This document shows positions 50,880 to 59,130 of a stretch of DNA of 64,000 nucleotides, one piece after another. The stretch covers positions 1 through 64,000 of the forward strand of contig CAVAKZ010000007.1 in assembly GCA_963589425.1 (NCBI GenBank), in the 5' to 3' direction. The notes below the pieces were generated by a model. It did no database searches. It saw only the letters and a program-made list of their open reading frames with translations, and was not told the DNA's origin. Position numbers and translations under genes: made by a program. Every line of letters starts with the position of its first letter. Position 1 is the stretch's first letter. The DNA is from CAKRJP01 sp963589425 (lineage in GTDB: Bacteria > Bacillota > Clostridia > Lachnospirales > Lachnospiraceae).

Positions 50880-51506
50880 TTATTTAATGAAACTTACATG
50901 CTTGCAGATCTCTTCAATAGCTTTTTCTTTTCTCTCATTGAAGATGACCTTGTTTTCCTCAAAGAGGTTTCTTCCCTCTGTATCGATAGATACGATCAAA
51001 GGTCCAAACTCTTTCACGCGACAGTGCCACAAAGTCTCAGGCATTCCAAGATCTCTCCACTGAGCGTCTACGATTTCTTCTACTTCTGTAGCTGCCACTA
51101 CTGCATTCCCTGCCGGGAATACACAGTGAATTGCGCCAAAGTCTTTACATGCATTTTCGGTATTTTCTTTCATACCGCCTTTTCCAATAATTACACGAAC
51201 TCCGGATTTCTCTACGAACTCATACTCAAATTTCTCCATACGCATGGAAGTTGTTGGTCCTACAGAAACCATCTCAAATTTATCATTTTCCAAAGGACGA
51301 ATAATCGGACCTGCGTGGAAAATTGCTGCATCTTTTACGTCTACCGGAAGGTCTCTTCCTTCTTCAACCAAACGTCTGTGAGCCACGTCACGACAGGTGG
51401 TCATGCTTCCGTTTAAGTAAATAATATCTCCAATATGGATATCTTTAAGGTCTTCTGCTGAAATAGGTGTTGTAAGAATTTTCTTTCCGTCTTTTACTTC
51501 AATCAT
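50880..51506 (-). CDS. fumB: fumarate hydratase, class I, beta (C-terminal) subunit
   Basis: Two-subunit [4Fe-4S] hydro-lyase converting fumarate and malate. The 208-residue product has the beta-domain motifs TCRDVAHRRLVEEG, HAGPI and VGPTTSMRMEKFE, with KGGMKENTENACKDFG. L(+)-tartrate dehydratase is a close relative, so the substrate is probable rather than certain. Its ATG overlaps the alpha-subunit stop by one base. Confidence 0.9.
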   Translation of the reverse strand: MIEVKDGKKILTTPISAEDLKDIHIGDIIYLNGSMTTCRDVAHRRLVEEGRDLPVDVKDAAIFHAGPIIRPLENDKFEMVSVGPTTSMRMEKFEYEFVEKSGVRVIIGKGGMKENTENACKDFGAIHCVFPAGNAVVAATEVEEIVDAQWRDLGMPETLWHCRVKEFGPLIVSIDTEGRNLFEENKVIFNERKEKAIEEICKHVSFIK

Positions 51507-52408
51507 TATAATGTTACCCCCGAATGTGTTGTAATTGTGTAGTTAAGATCCTTATCAAATACAATATGACCACGTCTGTGAGACCAGCATCCCACATTTA
51601 CAGCCACACCAATTGCGGATGGATGTCTTGCAGTATTTTCAATATGAACTCCCATAACAGAATATTTTCCGCCCATTCCCTGAGGTCCAAGGCCAATCGA
51701 GTTGATTCCATCTTCTAATAATTTTTCCATAGAAGCAGCACGCTCATTTTCGTTGTGACTTCCTAATGGTCTCATAAGTGCTTTCTTAGAAAGAAGGGCT
51801 GCAGTCTCAACGGAAGTTGCCACACCTACACCTACTAAAAGAGGGGGACATGCATTAATACCGTAAGATGTCATTACATCTAATACAAATTTTGTAACGC
51901 CTTCGTATCCCTCTCCTGGCATTAATACCATTGCCTTTCCCGGAAGGGTACATCCGCCACCTGCCATGTATGCGTAGATCTCGCACTTATCGCTGTCTGG
52001 AATAATATCCCAGAATACAGTAGGAGTTCCCTTACCAACATTCTTTCCTGTATTGTACTCATCAAAAGTCTCTACACTGTTGTGACGAAGAGGAGCTTCA
52101 AAAGTTGCCTTTACAACTGCTTCTTTTAAGAGTGGCTCTAATTCTCCGATCAAAGGGAAGTTGGTTCCACATTTTACCCAGAACTGAAGAACACCGGTAT
52201 CCTGACAGCTTGGTCTATTTAACTCTTTGGCCAAAACCTGATTTCTCTTCATGGTTTCATAGATAACCTTTGATAAAGGACTGTCTTCTTTTGCTCCTAA
52301 CTCATCAATTTTCTCACGAATATCATCTGGTAATACTTTTCCAATGTAGGACACAAAATTCGCCATATAATTGGTAAGCTGTTCTACTTGCTGTTCTTTG
52401 TTAGCCAT
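51506..52408 (-). CDS. fumA: fumarate hydratase, class I, alpha (N-terminal) subunit
   Basis: The 300-residue subunit holds the iron-sulfur cysteines: NRPSCQDTGVLQFWVKCGTN, GGGCTLPGKAMVLMPGEG and the later NVGCWSHRRG. It lies downstream of an SLC13-type transporter, suggesting use of imported C4-dicarboxylates. It is 73 nt after the permease gene. Confidence 0.91.
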   Translation of the reverse strand: MANKEQQVEQLTNYMANFVSYIGKVLPDDIREKIDELGAKEDSPLSKVIYETMKRNQVLAKELNRPSCQDTGVLQFWVKCGTNFPLIGELEPLLKEAVVKATFEAPLRHNSVETFDEYNTGKNVGKGTPTVFWDIIPDSDKCEIYAYMAGGGCTLPGKAMVLMPGEGYEGVTKFVLDVMTSYGINACPPLLVGVGVATSVETAALLSKKALMRPLGSHNENERAASMEKLLEDGINSIGLGPQGMGGKYSVMGVHIENTARHPSAIGVAVNVGCWSHRRGHIVFDKDLNYTITTHSGVTL

Positions 52409-52481
52409 TTTTCTAACGCCTCCTAATTTTTCATCTTAGTCTTAGTAATTAATAAAAATGTATAGTTAATCCACACTCTCT

Positions 52482-53747
52482 TTATGGGAAGAATGGAAAT
52501 GCTATTGGAAGTATAATCATACTTACTACCGTTGCAATAACAATCAGAGGAAGTCCTGACTTGGTATAGTCAAGGAAGCTATATCCTCCCGCTCCCACAA
52601 CCATGGTATTTGCTGGCATACCAATTGGTGTTGCATAGGCACAAGAACCACCGATGACGCAGGCCATGAGTACGGCTCTTGGATCTGCTCCCATTCCCTG
52701 GGCAATGGACAGACAAATTGGAACCATAAGGGCTGTAGTTGCTGTATTGGACATAAAGTTTGTTAACACTGCACACAGTAGGAATACTGCCAGGGTAAGG
52801 ACATAAGGAGACGGATTCTCTCCTAATGCTCCGATTACTTTTTCAGCAATCTCCTCTCCGGCTCCTGTATTTTGAAGGGCAGATGCCAAAGAAAGGGTTC
52901 CTCCAAAAAGGAAAATTGTTTTAAGGTCAATAGATTTTAAGGCATCCTTCTCAGAAATAACGCCTGTAAGGATCAAGGCCAGGGCTCCCACACATCCGGA
53001 GATGCAAAGTTTAATACCAATCTTATCCTCAAAGATCATAGCCAAAAGTGTCAGTACTAAAATAATCAAAGATAACCATTGCTTCCAAGCCGGAACATCG
53101 TCAAAGTTCTGATTAACATCAAAGCTATCATCCTCAATTACATCGTGGGATGGAAGAAGCTTGTATCCAATGGTAGCATAGAAAATAATTCCTACTACAA
53201 GAATCGGTAATCCTACAATAGCATATTCAAAGAAGCCAAATTTCAAGCCCATTTCCTGAAGGGCACTCTGAGCAATCAGGTTTCCGGGAGCACCGATCAG
53301 TGAAAGGTTTCCTCCCATAGCTGCCGCAAATACCAGAGGCATTAAAAGTCTAGAACGCTTGTATCCTGACTTAGCAGCGATTCCGATAACCACCGGAATC
53401 AAAATTGCCGCAGTACCTGTGTTGGATAAGACACCACTCATAAAACCTACAATTACCATAATAGCGATAATCAACATTCTCTCGGTTTTGGCAAATTTTG
53501 TAATAATTCCACCAATCTTATTTGCCATTCCGGTTTCGAACAAGGCCTCTCCAACAATAAACATTGCCACAAACAAGATAACGTTGCTGTCGATGAATCC
53601 TTTAAAGGCTGTCTCAACATCTAGAACACCGGTAACCACCAGGCCTATACAGACAATCATTGACGTTACTCCCAGCGGTATTTTTTCAAATACGAACATT
53701 ACTACCGCAAAGAGAAGAAATAAAAGTGTAATGGTTGATGCACTCAT
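52482..53747 (-). CDS. SLC13/DASS-type anion permease
   Basis: The 421-residue protein has about 11 transmembrane segments. It shows SLC13/ArsB-superfamily motifs such as SNTGTAAILIPVVIGIA near residue 115 and FMSNTATTALMVPICLSIAQ near residue 330, the paired SNT motifs of divalent-anion transporters. Proximity to fumarase suggests fumarate, malate or tartrate uptake. It is divergent from a LysR gene. Confidence 0.85.
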   Translation of the reverse strand: MSASTITLLFLLFAVVMFVFEKIPLGVTSMIVCIGLVVTGVLDVETAFKGFIDSNVILFVAMFIVGEALFETGMANKIGGIITKFAKTERMLIIAIMVIVGFMSGVLSNTGTAAILIPVVIGIAAKSGYKRSRLLMPLVFAAAMGGNLSLIGAPGNLIAQSALQEMGLKFGFFEYAIVGLPILVVGIIFYATIGYKLLPSHDVIEDDSFDVNQNFDDVPAWKQWLSLIILVLTLLAMIFEDKIGIKLCISGCVGALALILTGVISEKDALKSIDLKTIFLFGGTLSLASALQNTGAGEEIAEKVIGALGENPSPYVLTLAVFLLCAVLTNFMSNTATTALMVPICLSIAQGMGADPRAVLMACVIGGSCAYATPIGMPANTMVVGAGGYSFLDYTKSGLPLIVIATVVSMIILPIAFPFFP

Positions 53748-53823
53748 AATAATTCCCCCTGTTAACTTACTATCATTATTACATGTGATCTCTCGGCCGA
53801 TGTATGATCTTTATGTTGTCTTT

Positions 53824-53852
53824 ATTATAGCCTGTGTATTTTCCACTGTACA
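53824..53852 (-). promoter_or_regulatory. possible promoter of the permease-fumarase operon
   Basis: Minus-strand TATAAT (53824-53829) with TGTACA 17 bp upstream (53847-53852), about 75 bp before the permease start. The -35 is weak, as expected for an activator-dependent promoter next to a LysR gene. Confidence 0.45.
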
Positions 53853-54044
53853 TTTAATGAAAATGATAGATACATAACTAAAATTTATGAAATTTGTTTT
53901 TTTTAGCAAACTTCACAACATATGTGATATAATAATTCAAAATTAAAGGTTTTTTATAGTGAATATGCCAATCATATACTGCATTGTTTTTTACTTGCCC
54001 CATGAGAAACAGGCATAAAAATCCAATTTTCAGGAGGTTTTCCC

Positions 54045-54917
54045 ATGAAAATCACTCAATTAGAATACTTTTGTGCCGTTGCCAGGTGCCATAGTATCAC
54101 CCAGGCTGCCAACCAACTCTATATGACCCAGCCTGCCATCTCCAGTGCCATCAAGGAATTAGAACGGGAATTTTCTGTAAATCTTCTAATTCGGTCTAAG
54201 AGTAACATTACCCTTACAAAAGAAGGGGAAATCTTTTATCAAAAGGCCACTAATCTTTTGGAGATGGTTCATCAGACCTCCTCAGAGATGGGAGATCTTG
54301 CCAAAAAGATTGCTCCTTTAAAGATTGGAATTCCTCCCCTTCTCAGCACCCTATTTTTCCCAGACCTTCTTTTGGTCTTTCAGGAAAAATATCCGGATAT
54401 TCCAGTGGAGCTTTATGAATATGCTTCTTTAAAAGCAGCCTCCCTGGTACAGGACGGTAGCTTAGACGTTGCCATGGTAAATATGGATTTTTATAATATT
54501 GATAAGTTAAATTCCTACAAGCTTTTAACGGACCAGATTGTCTTTGTAACAGCACCAGATCACCCTCTGGCAAAAGAACAGGAATTAACTGCCAAACAAT
54601 TAGAAAATGTGCCTGTAATTCTCTATAATACAGACTCTGTACAGAACACGACTTTGATGAATTATTTCAAGGCCAGCGGCGTCACCCCTAATGTGATCAT
54701 GCACGCCAGCCAACTATTTACCATTCATCAATTTGTAAAAGAAAAATTAGGAGGAGCATTTTTGTACTCCTCCCTCCTAAAGAACCTGCCGGACCTGATT
54801 GGAATTCCGGTGGTACCCACCATCCAACAGGAAATCGGTTTTGTATGGTCTAAAGATAAATATCTTAATAACAGTGTAGAAAGTTTTGTTTCGTTTACAA
54901 AGCGCTACAAACTTTAA
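54045..54917 (+). CDS. LysR-family regulator, probable regulator of the permease-fumarase operon
   Basis: The 290-residue protein begins MKITQLEYFCAVARCHSITQ with QLYMTQPAISSAIKELEREF, the LysR HTH, and has the LysR substrate-binding domain (LKIGIPPLLSTLFFPDLLLV from about residue 91). It is divergently transcribed from the permease, the usual arrangement for a LysR regulator and its target. AGGAGG precedes the ATG. Confidence 0.92.
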   Translation: MKITQLEYFCAVARCHSITQAANQLYMTQPAISSAIKELEREFSVNLLIRSKSNITLTKEGEIFYQKATNLLEMVHQTSSEMGDLAKKIAPLKIGIPPLLSTLFFPDLLLVFQEKYPDIPVELYEYASLKAASLVQDGSLDVAMVNMDFYNIDKLNSYKLLTDQIVFVTAPDHPLAKEQELTAKQLENVPVILYNTDSVQNTTLMNYFKASGVTPNVIMHASQLFTIHQFVKEKLGGAFLYSSLLKNLPDLIGIPVVPTIQQEIGFVWSKDKYLNNSVESFVSFTKRYKL

Positions 54918-54938
54918 AAAATATTTCTATAATAAAAA

Positions 54939-54971
54939 ATCAGCAATCTTTTTACGATTGCTGATTTTTAT
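54939..54971. terminator. bidirectional terminator, lysR and folBK
   Basis: AAAAATCAGCAATC pairs with GATTGCTGATTTTT; symmetrical A/T tracts allow it to end both convergent genes. The folBK stop lies at 54972. Confidence 0.9.
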
Positions 54972-55784
54972 TTATGCCAAATCTTCTAGCATCTCCCTGA
55001 CGGTTTTCCCGTAGACCGGATGTCTTTTGTAGGGAGCAATTTCTTCTAGAGGTCTTAAAACGAAATCCCGCTTATGCATCTCCACATGGGGAATACAAAG
55101 GTCTTCCTCTTGGAGAACCAGATCATCGTAGAAGATAATATCAAGATCCAGGGTTCTTGGTCCCCAGTGAATGATCCGCTCCCTCCCTGCCTCTTTTTCA
55201 ATTCGATTTAGTTGCTCCAAAAGTTCTCTTGGATACATAAGGGTGCATAACTTCAAACATCCATTTAAGAAATCTGGTTGGTCTTTCACTCCATAGGGAG
55301 CTGTAGAAATAAGGGTAGACACCTTCTCCACCTTAGTCTTAGGCAGCTGGTCCAAAGAGGCAATGGCATCCTGCAGAATCTGTTTGCTGTCTCCTATATT
55401 AGATCCTAGGGCAATATAAGCTGTATGCCAGCTTCTTTCTATAGCCACGCTTAAGCTGCGAAGGGGAAGGCCCACAGGCGCCCATGGCTTCTTTACTTCC
55501 ACTTCTATCTTCTCTAGGCTTTGATACTTAAGGAGCAATTCTTCTGCCAGGCCTTCTGCCACCCGCTCAATAAGCTTAAAAGTATGCTCTTTCAGGTAGG
55601 ATGTAATAAAGGTACTGACCTCCCCATAATTAATGGAGACACCAAGATTATCTGTAAGCCCTGCCCTTCTAGTATCTGTATACAAGACTGCCGAAATCAC
55701 AAACTTTTGCCCCAGGCTATTTTCCTCCGGATACACTCCGTGATTTGCAAATACTTCCAAATCCTCGATTTTAATCTGATCCAA
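54972..55784 (-). CDS. folBK: FolB-FolK fusion: dihydroneopterin aldolase / HPPK
   Basis: The 270-residue fusion carries FolB at residues 1-115 (DLEVFANHGVYPEENSLGQK; VEVKKPWAPVG) and FolK at about 120-270 (AYIALGSNIGDSKQILQDAI; GPRTLDLDIIFYDD). It performs two consecutive steps toward dihydropteroate. It is last in the folate operon, 33 nt after folP. Confidence 0.95.
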   Translation of the reverse strand: MDQIKIEDLEVFANHGVYPEENSLGQKFVISAVLYTDTRRAGLTDNLGVSINYGEVSTFITSYLKEHTFKLIERVAEGLAEELLLKYQSLEKIEVEVKKPWAPVGLPLRSLSVAIERSWHTAYIALGSNIGDSKQILQDAIASLDQLPKTKVEKVSTLISTAPYGVKDQPDFLNGCLKLCTLMYPRELLEQLNRIEKEAGRERIIHWGPRTLDLDIIFYDDLVLQEEDLCIPHVEMHKRDFVLRPLEEIAPYKRHPVYGKTVREMLEDLA

Positions 55785-55817
55785 CTTCTTATCTTCCCTT
55801 CGCTTTCCCTATATTTT

Positions 55818-56639
55818 TTAAAAGTCTTTGGAGCCAGCCTCCAAAATGGCCTTGGTCATTTTAATGGCTCGCTTATTTTTCTCCACATCATGAACCCGTA
55901 CAAAGGCAGCTTTCTTTGCCACTCCAAAGACAGTGGTAACTAAGGTTCCCTCTTCTCTTTCCGTAACCGGCAGATCCAAAGTCAGTCCGATCACAGATTT
56001 TCTTGAGGTTCCAAGAAGCACTGGATAAGCAAGCTTTTGCATAATCTCCATACGGTCGATTATCTCAAGATTCATTTCATAACTTTTTGCAAATCCAACG
56101 CCGGGATCTAAAATAATCTTGTCATCTGCCACTCCAGCTTCCTTTGCAATCTTCACAGACTCTCTCATATCTTCCATGAAATCATTTAAGAAATCCTCAT
56201 ACTCTGCCTTCTCCCTGTTGTGCATAAGGCAGCAGGCTACCCCTGTCTCTGCCACCAAGGGAGCCATTTTAGGATCATATTTAAAGCCCCAGATATCATT
56301 TACCAGGTCTGCCCCTGCCTCTATGGCAGCTCTTGCCACAGCACTTTTATAAGTATCAATAGACACAGGAACATCATAGCGGTCTTTTAAAGCTCTAATG
56401 ACAGGAACTACTCTTTGGATTTCCTCCTCATCACTGATCTGGCTATGTCCGGGTCTGGTGGACTCTCCTCCCACATCAATAATGTCTACCCCTTCATCTA
56501 TCATCTGTTTTGCATGGGCTAGGGCCTTCTCCAGTCCGTTAAATTTTCCTCCATCAGAAAAGGAATCGGGTGTTACATTCAAAATTCCCATAATATAGGT
56601 TTGATTTTGAGTATCAAAACTTTTATTTCCTATGATCAT
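55818..56639 (-). CDS. folP: dihydropteroate synthase
   Basis: FolP joins hydroxymethyl-dihydropterin pyrophosphate and para-aminobenzoate and is the sulfonamide target. From the ATG at 56639 it has 273 residues. Motifs: MGILNVTPDSFSDGGKF, DVGGESTRPGH and ILDPGVGFAKSYEMNLEIID. It overlaps the HD-domain gene by 4 nt (ATGA). Confidence 0.96.
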   Translation of the reverse strand: MIIGNKSFDTQNQTYIMGILNVTPDSFSDGGKFNGLEKALAHAKQMIDEGVDIIDVGGESTRPGHSQISDEEEIQRVVPVIRALKDRYDVPVSIDTYKSAVARAAIEAGADLVNDIWGFKYDPKMAPLVAETGVACCLMHNREKAEYEDFLNDFMEDMRESVKIAKEAGVADDKIILDPGVGFAKSYEMNLEIIDRMEIMQKLAYPVLLGTSRKSVIGLTLDLPVTEREEGTLVTTVFGVAKKAAFVRVHDVEKNKRAIKMTKAILEAGSKDF

Positions 56640-57178
56640 ATTATTATCTCCATATTTTTTTCTTCCGACTTCCAATTACAACTATCCTTCACAGAACAGG
56701 CAAAACATTTTCTAGACCGCTTATCACTCCAATAAAAAAGCTTTTCTGCCTCCGTCATGCTTTCCTTTTTTCTGCGATGTCCCCTGATAGCCCGAAGGAT
56801 CCAGGTCATTTCCTCTTTTGAGCAAATAGGTTTAATGTCTCTAAGAATGGCCCCTGCAATTTCTTCACCGGCAATCTCGTGGGGAACCTGCTCCAAATAT
56901 TGTCTGTCCTTTCCAATATCATGGAGAAGGGCCACCAGGTAAATAAGTTCCTTCTCATATCCCAAATGAAGCTCCAGGTTTCGAATATAGGCAATTCTTG
57001 CCACATCAAGAAAATGCTCCATATCGTGATGGCAGTATTCTCTATTTCTTTCCACTTCCTGAATTTTACGGTAATGTTTCTGATAAAGGGGGTGGTTCAG
57101 TGCCTCTCTTAGTCTGGGCATTTCCTCAATTTCGTCTATTTTCAAATCTATCTTATTTTCCAAATTTTCCAAAGCCAT
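56636..57178 (-). CDS. HD-domain protein in the folate operon
   Basis: The 180-residue product has an HD metal-dependent phosphohydrolase motif: HHDMEHFLDVARIAY near residue 50 and ALLHDIGKDRQYLEQ near residue 83, with HEIAGEEIAGAIL. The C-terminus has Cys-x2-Cys-x4-Cys (CFACSVKDSC). It lies between folE and folP with 4-nt and 6-nt contacts. A role as the missing dihydroneopterin triphosphate phosphatase is possible but unproven. Confidence 0.82.
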   Translation of the reverse strand: MALENLENKIDLKIDEIEEMPRLREALNHPLYQKHYRKIQEVERNREYCHHDMEHFLDVARIAYIRNLELHLGYEKELIYLVALLHDIGKDRQYLEQVPHEIAGEEIAGAILRDIKPICSKEEMTWILRAIRGHRRKKESMTEAEKLFYWSDKRSRKCFACSVKDSCNWKSEEKNMEIII

Positions 57179-57184
57179 AAGACA

Positions 57185-57742
57185 TTATTTCCCTAACATC
57201 CGAAAAAACCGCTCTTCCAGGAGAGGATCTTCTGCAAATACTCCCCTTCTTGCCACTGTCACTGTCTGACTTCCCGGCTTTTTGATGCCTCGCATGGTCA
57301 TACACATATGCTCTGCCTCGATCATTACCATAGCCCCCTTTGGTTCCATATGTTCCATAAGGGCGTCAGCAATCTGGCCGGTAAGTTGTTCCTGAAGCTG
57401 TAATCTTCTGGCAAATACTTCCACAGTTCTGGCAAGCTTGCTTAGTCCCACTACCTTGCCATTTGGAATATAGGCAATATGGGCCTTTCCGTAAAACGGC
57501 ATAAGATGGTGCTCACACATGGAATAAAAAGTAATGTCTTTTTCCAATACCATCTCCGAACTATCTACGGTAAAGGTCTTGGATAAATGAAGGCCTGCAT
57601 CCTCTTTCATGCCTCCGCAGATTTCTTCATACATTCTGGCAATTCGATCCGGGGTTTCTATCAGGCCTTCTCTGTTTACATCCTCGCCAATGCCTTCTAA
57701 AAGCAAACGCACGGCAGACTCTATTTTCTCATGATCAAACAT
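57185..57742 (-). CDS. folE: GTP cyclohydrolase I
   Basis: FolE converts GTP to dihydroneopterin triphosphate. The 185-residue protein has the zinc/active-site motif FYSMCEHHLMPFYGKAHIAY and the QLTGQIADALMEHMEPKGAM and CMTMRGIKKPGS signatures. Its ATG overlaps the folC stop by 8 nt. Confidence 0.97.
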   Translation of the reverse strand: MFDHEKIESAVRLLLEGIGEDVNREGLIETPDRIARMYEEICGGMKEDAGLHLSKTFTVDSSEMVLEKDITFYSMCEHHLMPFYGKAHIAYIPNGKVVGLSKLARTVEVFARRLQLQEQLTGQIADALMEHMEPKGAMVMIEAEHMCMTMRGIKKPGSQTVTVARRGVFAEDPLLEERFFRMLGK

Positions 57743-59111
57743 GGGGTATCCTCCTTGAATCTATTCTTTCCGTATTTTCTACTATCTCTTTGACAATTCC
57801 TAAGTAGGACAAAGAACCGCAGGCCACAATAACAGAAGAAGTCTCCGGCTTTGTTGCCTCCTTCACTGCCTCTGTCACTGCTTCCCCAATAGACCCTTCT
57901 GCCTTAACCCGGCTGCAATACCGGCTCACCGATTTTGCCAGGTCCTCACTTGATAGGCTGCGCTCTTTATTAGGCAAGTCCACTGTATAGACCTGACTTG
58001 CCAGAGGACATAGAATTGAGGTGATACTTTCATAATCTTTGTCCTTAAAAACTCCCAGAATCAGAATTATTTTTCTGTCAAAAAAGTCATGTCGCAAGGA
58101 CTCTGACAGCCTGTAAGCAGCATCCTCATTGTGGGCACCATCAATCATAAAGATCGGATCTTCCATAAGGCAGGTGTATCTTCCCGGCCATCTTGTGTCA
58201 GACACCCCCAAAGAAACCGCCTCATCAGAAATCTCATATCCCCTTTCCCGAAGAGCCAAAATTACCTCCAAGGCTGTGGCTAGGTTTTTTCTCTGGTGAA
58301 AACCGGTAAGAGAGCTGTTTAAATTTTTGAATGTCTTATAGTTTAGAGTCATAGATTTATAATCTTCCCCCAGAACCTGTAACTGACTCATATCAACTTC
58401 TCTATATCTCTTGTCCAGACAAGGATTTTCATGGTTTTTTCTATCTTCGGCCTTTAAACTCTCAGAAAAATGCTGTCTAAGGACCCTAGCCACCTCCTCC
58501 TTCTGGCTGGCAGATACCAGCTGGCATCCCGGCTTAATGATCCCTGCCTTTGTTTTGGCAATTTCCTCCAGACTATCTCCAATCACTCCCAAGTGATCCA
58601 GACTAATATTGGTAAATACGGCACACAAGGTATTGTCTATGATATTGCTTGCATCAAGAGCTCCCCCAAGGCCTGTCTCTAAAACTACCAGATCACAATT
58701 CATTTTTTTGAAATACAAAAAAGCGATGGCCGTCTCTGCCTCAAAGAGGGTCGGGACTAATGCTCCCGACTCCTTAAGGCTGGCAATCGCTTTTTGAACC
58801 TCTCTAGTGATCTTTGCGAAATCTTCTTCCGAGATCCATCGGCCATCTACCTGAATTTTCTCCAGATATCCCATGACAGCCGGTGAAACGTATCGCCCGG
58901 TCCTGTATCCTGCTTTACTTAAAATCGTGGAAGTGTATGCAAGCACAGATCCTTTTCCATTCGTTCCTGCAATGTGAATGAACTTCAAATCATCCTGAGG
59001 GTTCCCCAGTTCACTAAGCAAACCTCGAATCGCATCTAAGCCAAGTACACTTCCGTATTTGGACATTTCTTCCAAATATACCCTTGCTTCTTTATAGGTC
59101 ACTTTATTCAC
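57735..59111 (-). CDS. folC: folylpolyglutamate / dihydrofolate synthase, copy 2
   Basis: The 458-residue Mur-ligase-type protein has IHIAGTNGKGSVLAYTSTIL near residue 45, VLETGLGGALDASNII, and DGAHNEDAAYRLSESLRHDF. It begins the fol operon, just after thrS, suggesting it supplies the dihydrofolate-forming step; the other copy (31912-33246) could do polyglutamylation. The division of labour is inference. Confidence 0.92.
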   Translation of the reverse strand: MNKVTYKEARVYLEEMSKYGSVLGLDAIRGLLSELGNPQDDLKFIHIAGTNGKGSVLAYTSTILSKAGYRTGRYVSPAVMGYLEKIQVDGRWISEEDFAKITREVQKAIASLKESGALVPTLFEAETAIAFLYFKKMNCDLVVLETGLGGALDASNIIDNTLCAVFTNISLDHLGVIGDSLEEIAKTKAGIIKPGCQLVSASQKEEVARVLRQHFSESLKAEDRKNHENPCLDKRYREVDMSQLQVLGEDYKSMTLNYKTFKNLNSSLTGFHQRKNLATALEVILALRERGYEISDEAVSLGVSDTRWPGRYTCLMEDPIFMIDGAHNEDAAYRLSESLRHDFFDRKIILILGVFKDKDYESITSILCPLASQVYTVDLPNKERSLSSEDLAKSVSRYCSRVKAEGSIGEAVTEAVKEATKPETSSVIVACGSLSYLGIVKEIVENTERIDSRRIPHV

Positions 59112-59130
59112 TATCTTTCTTTACTAAAAA

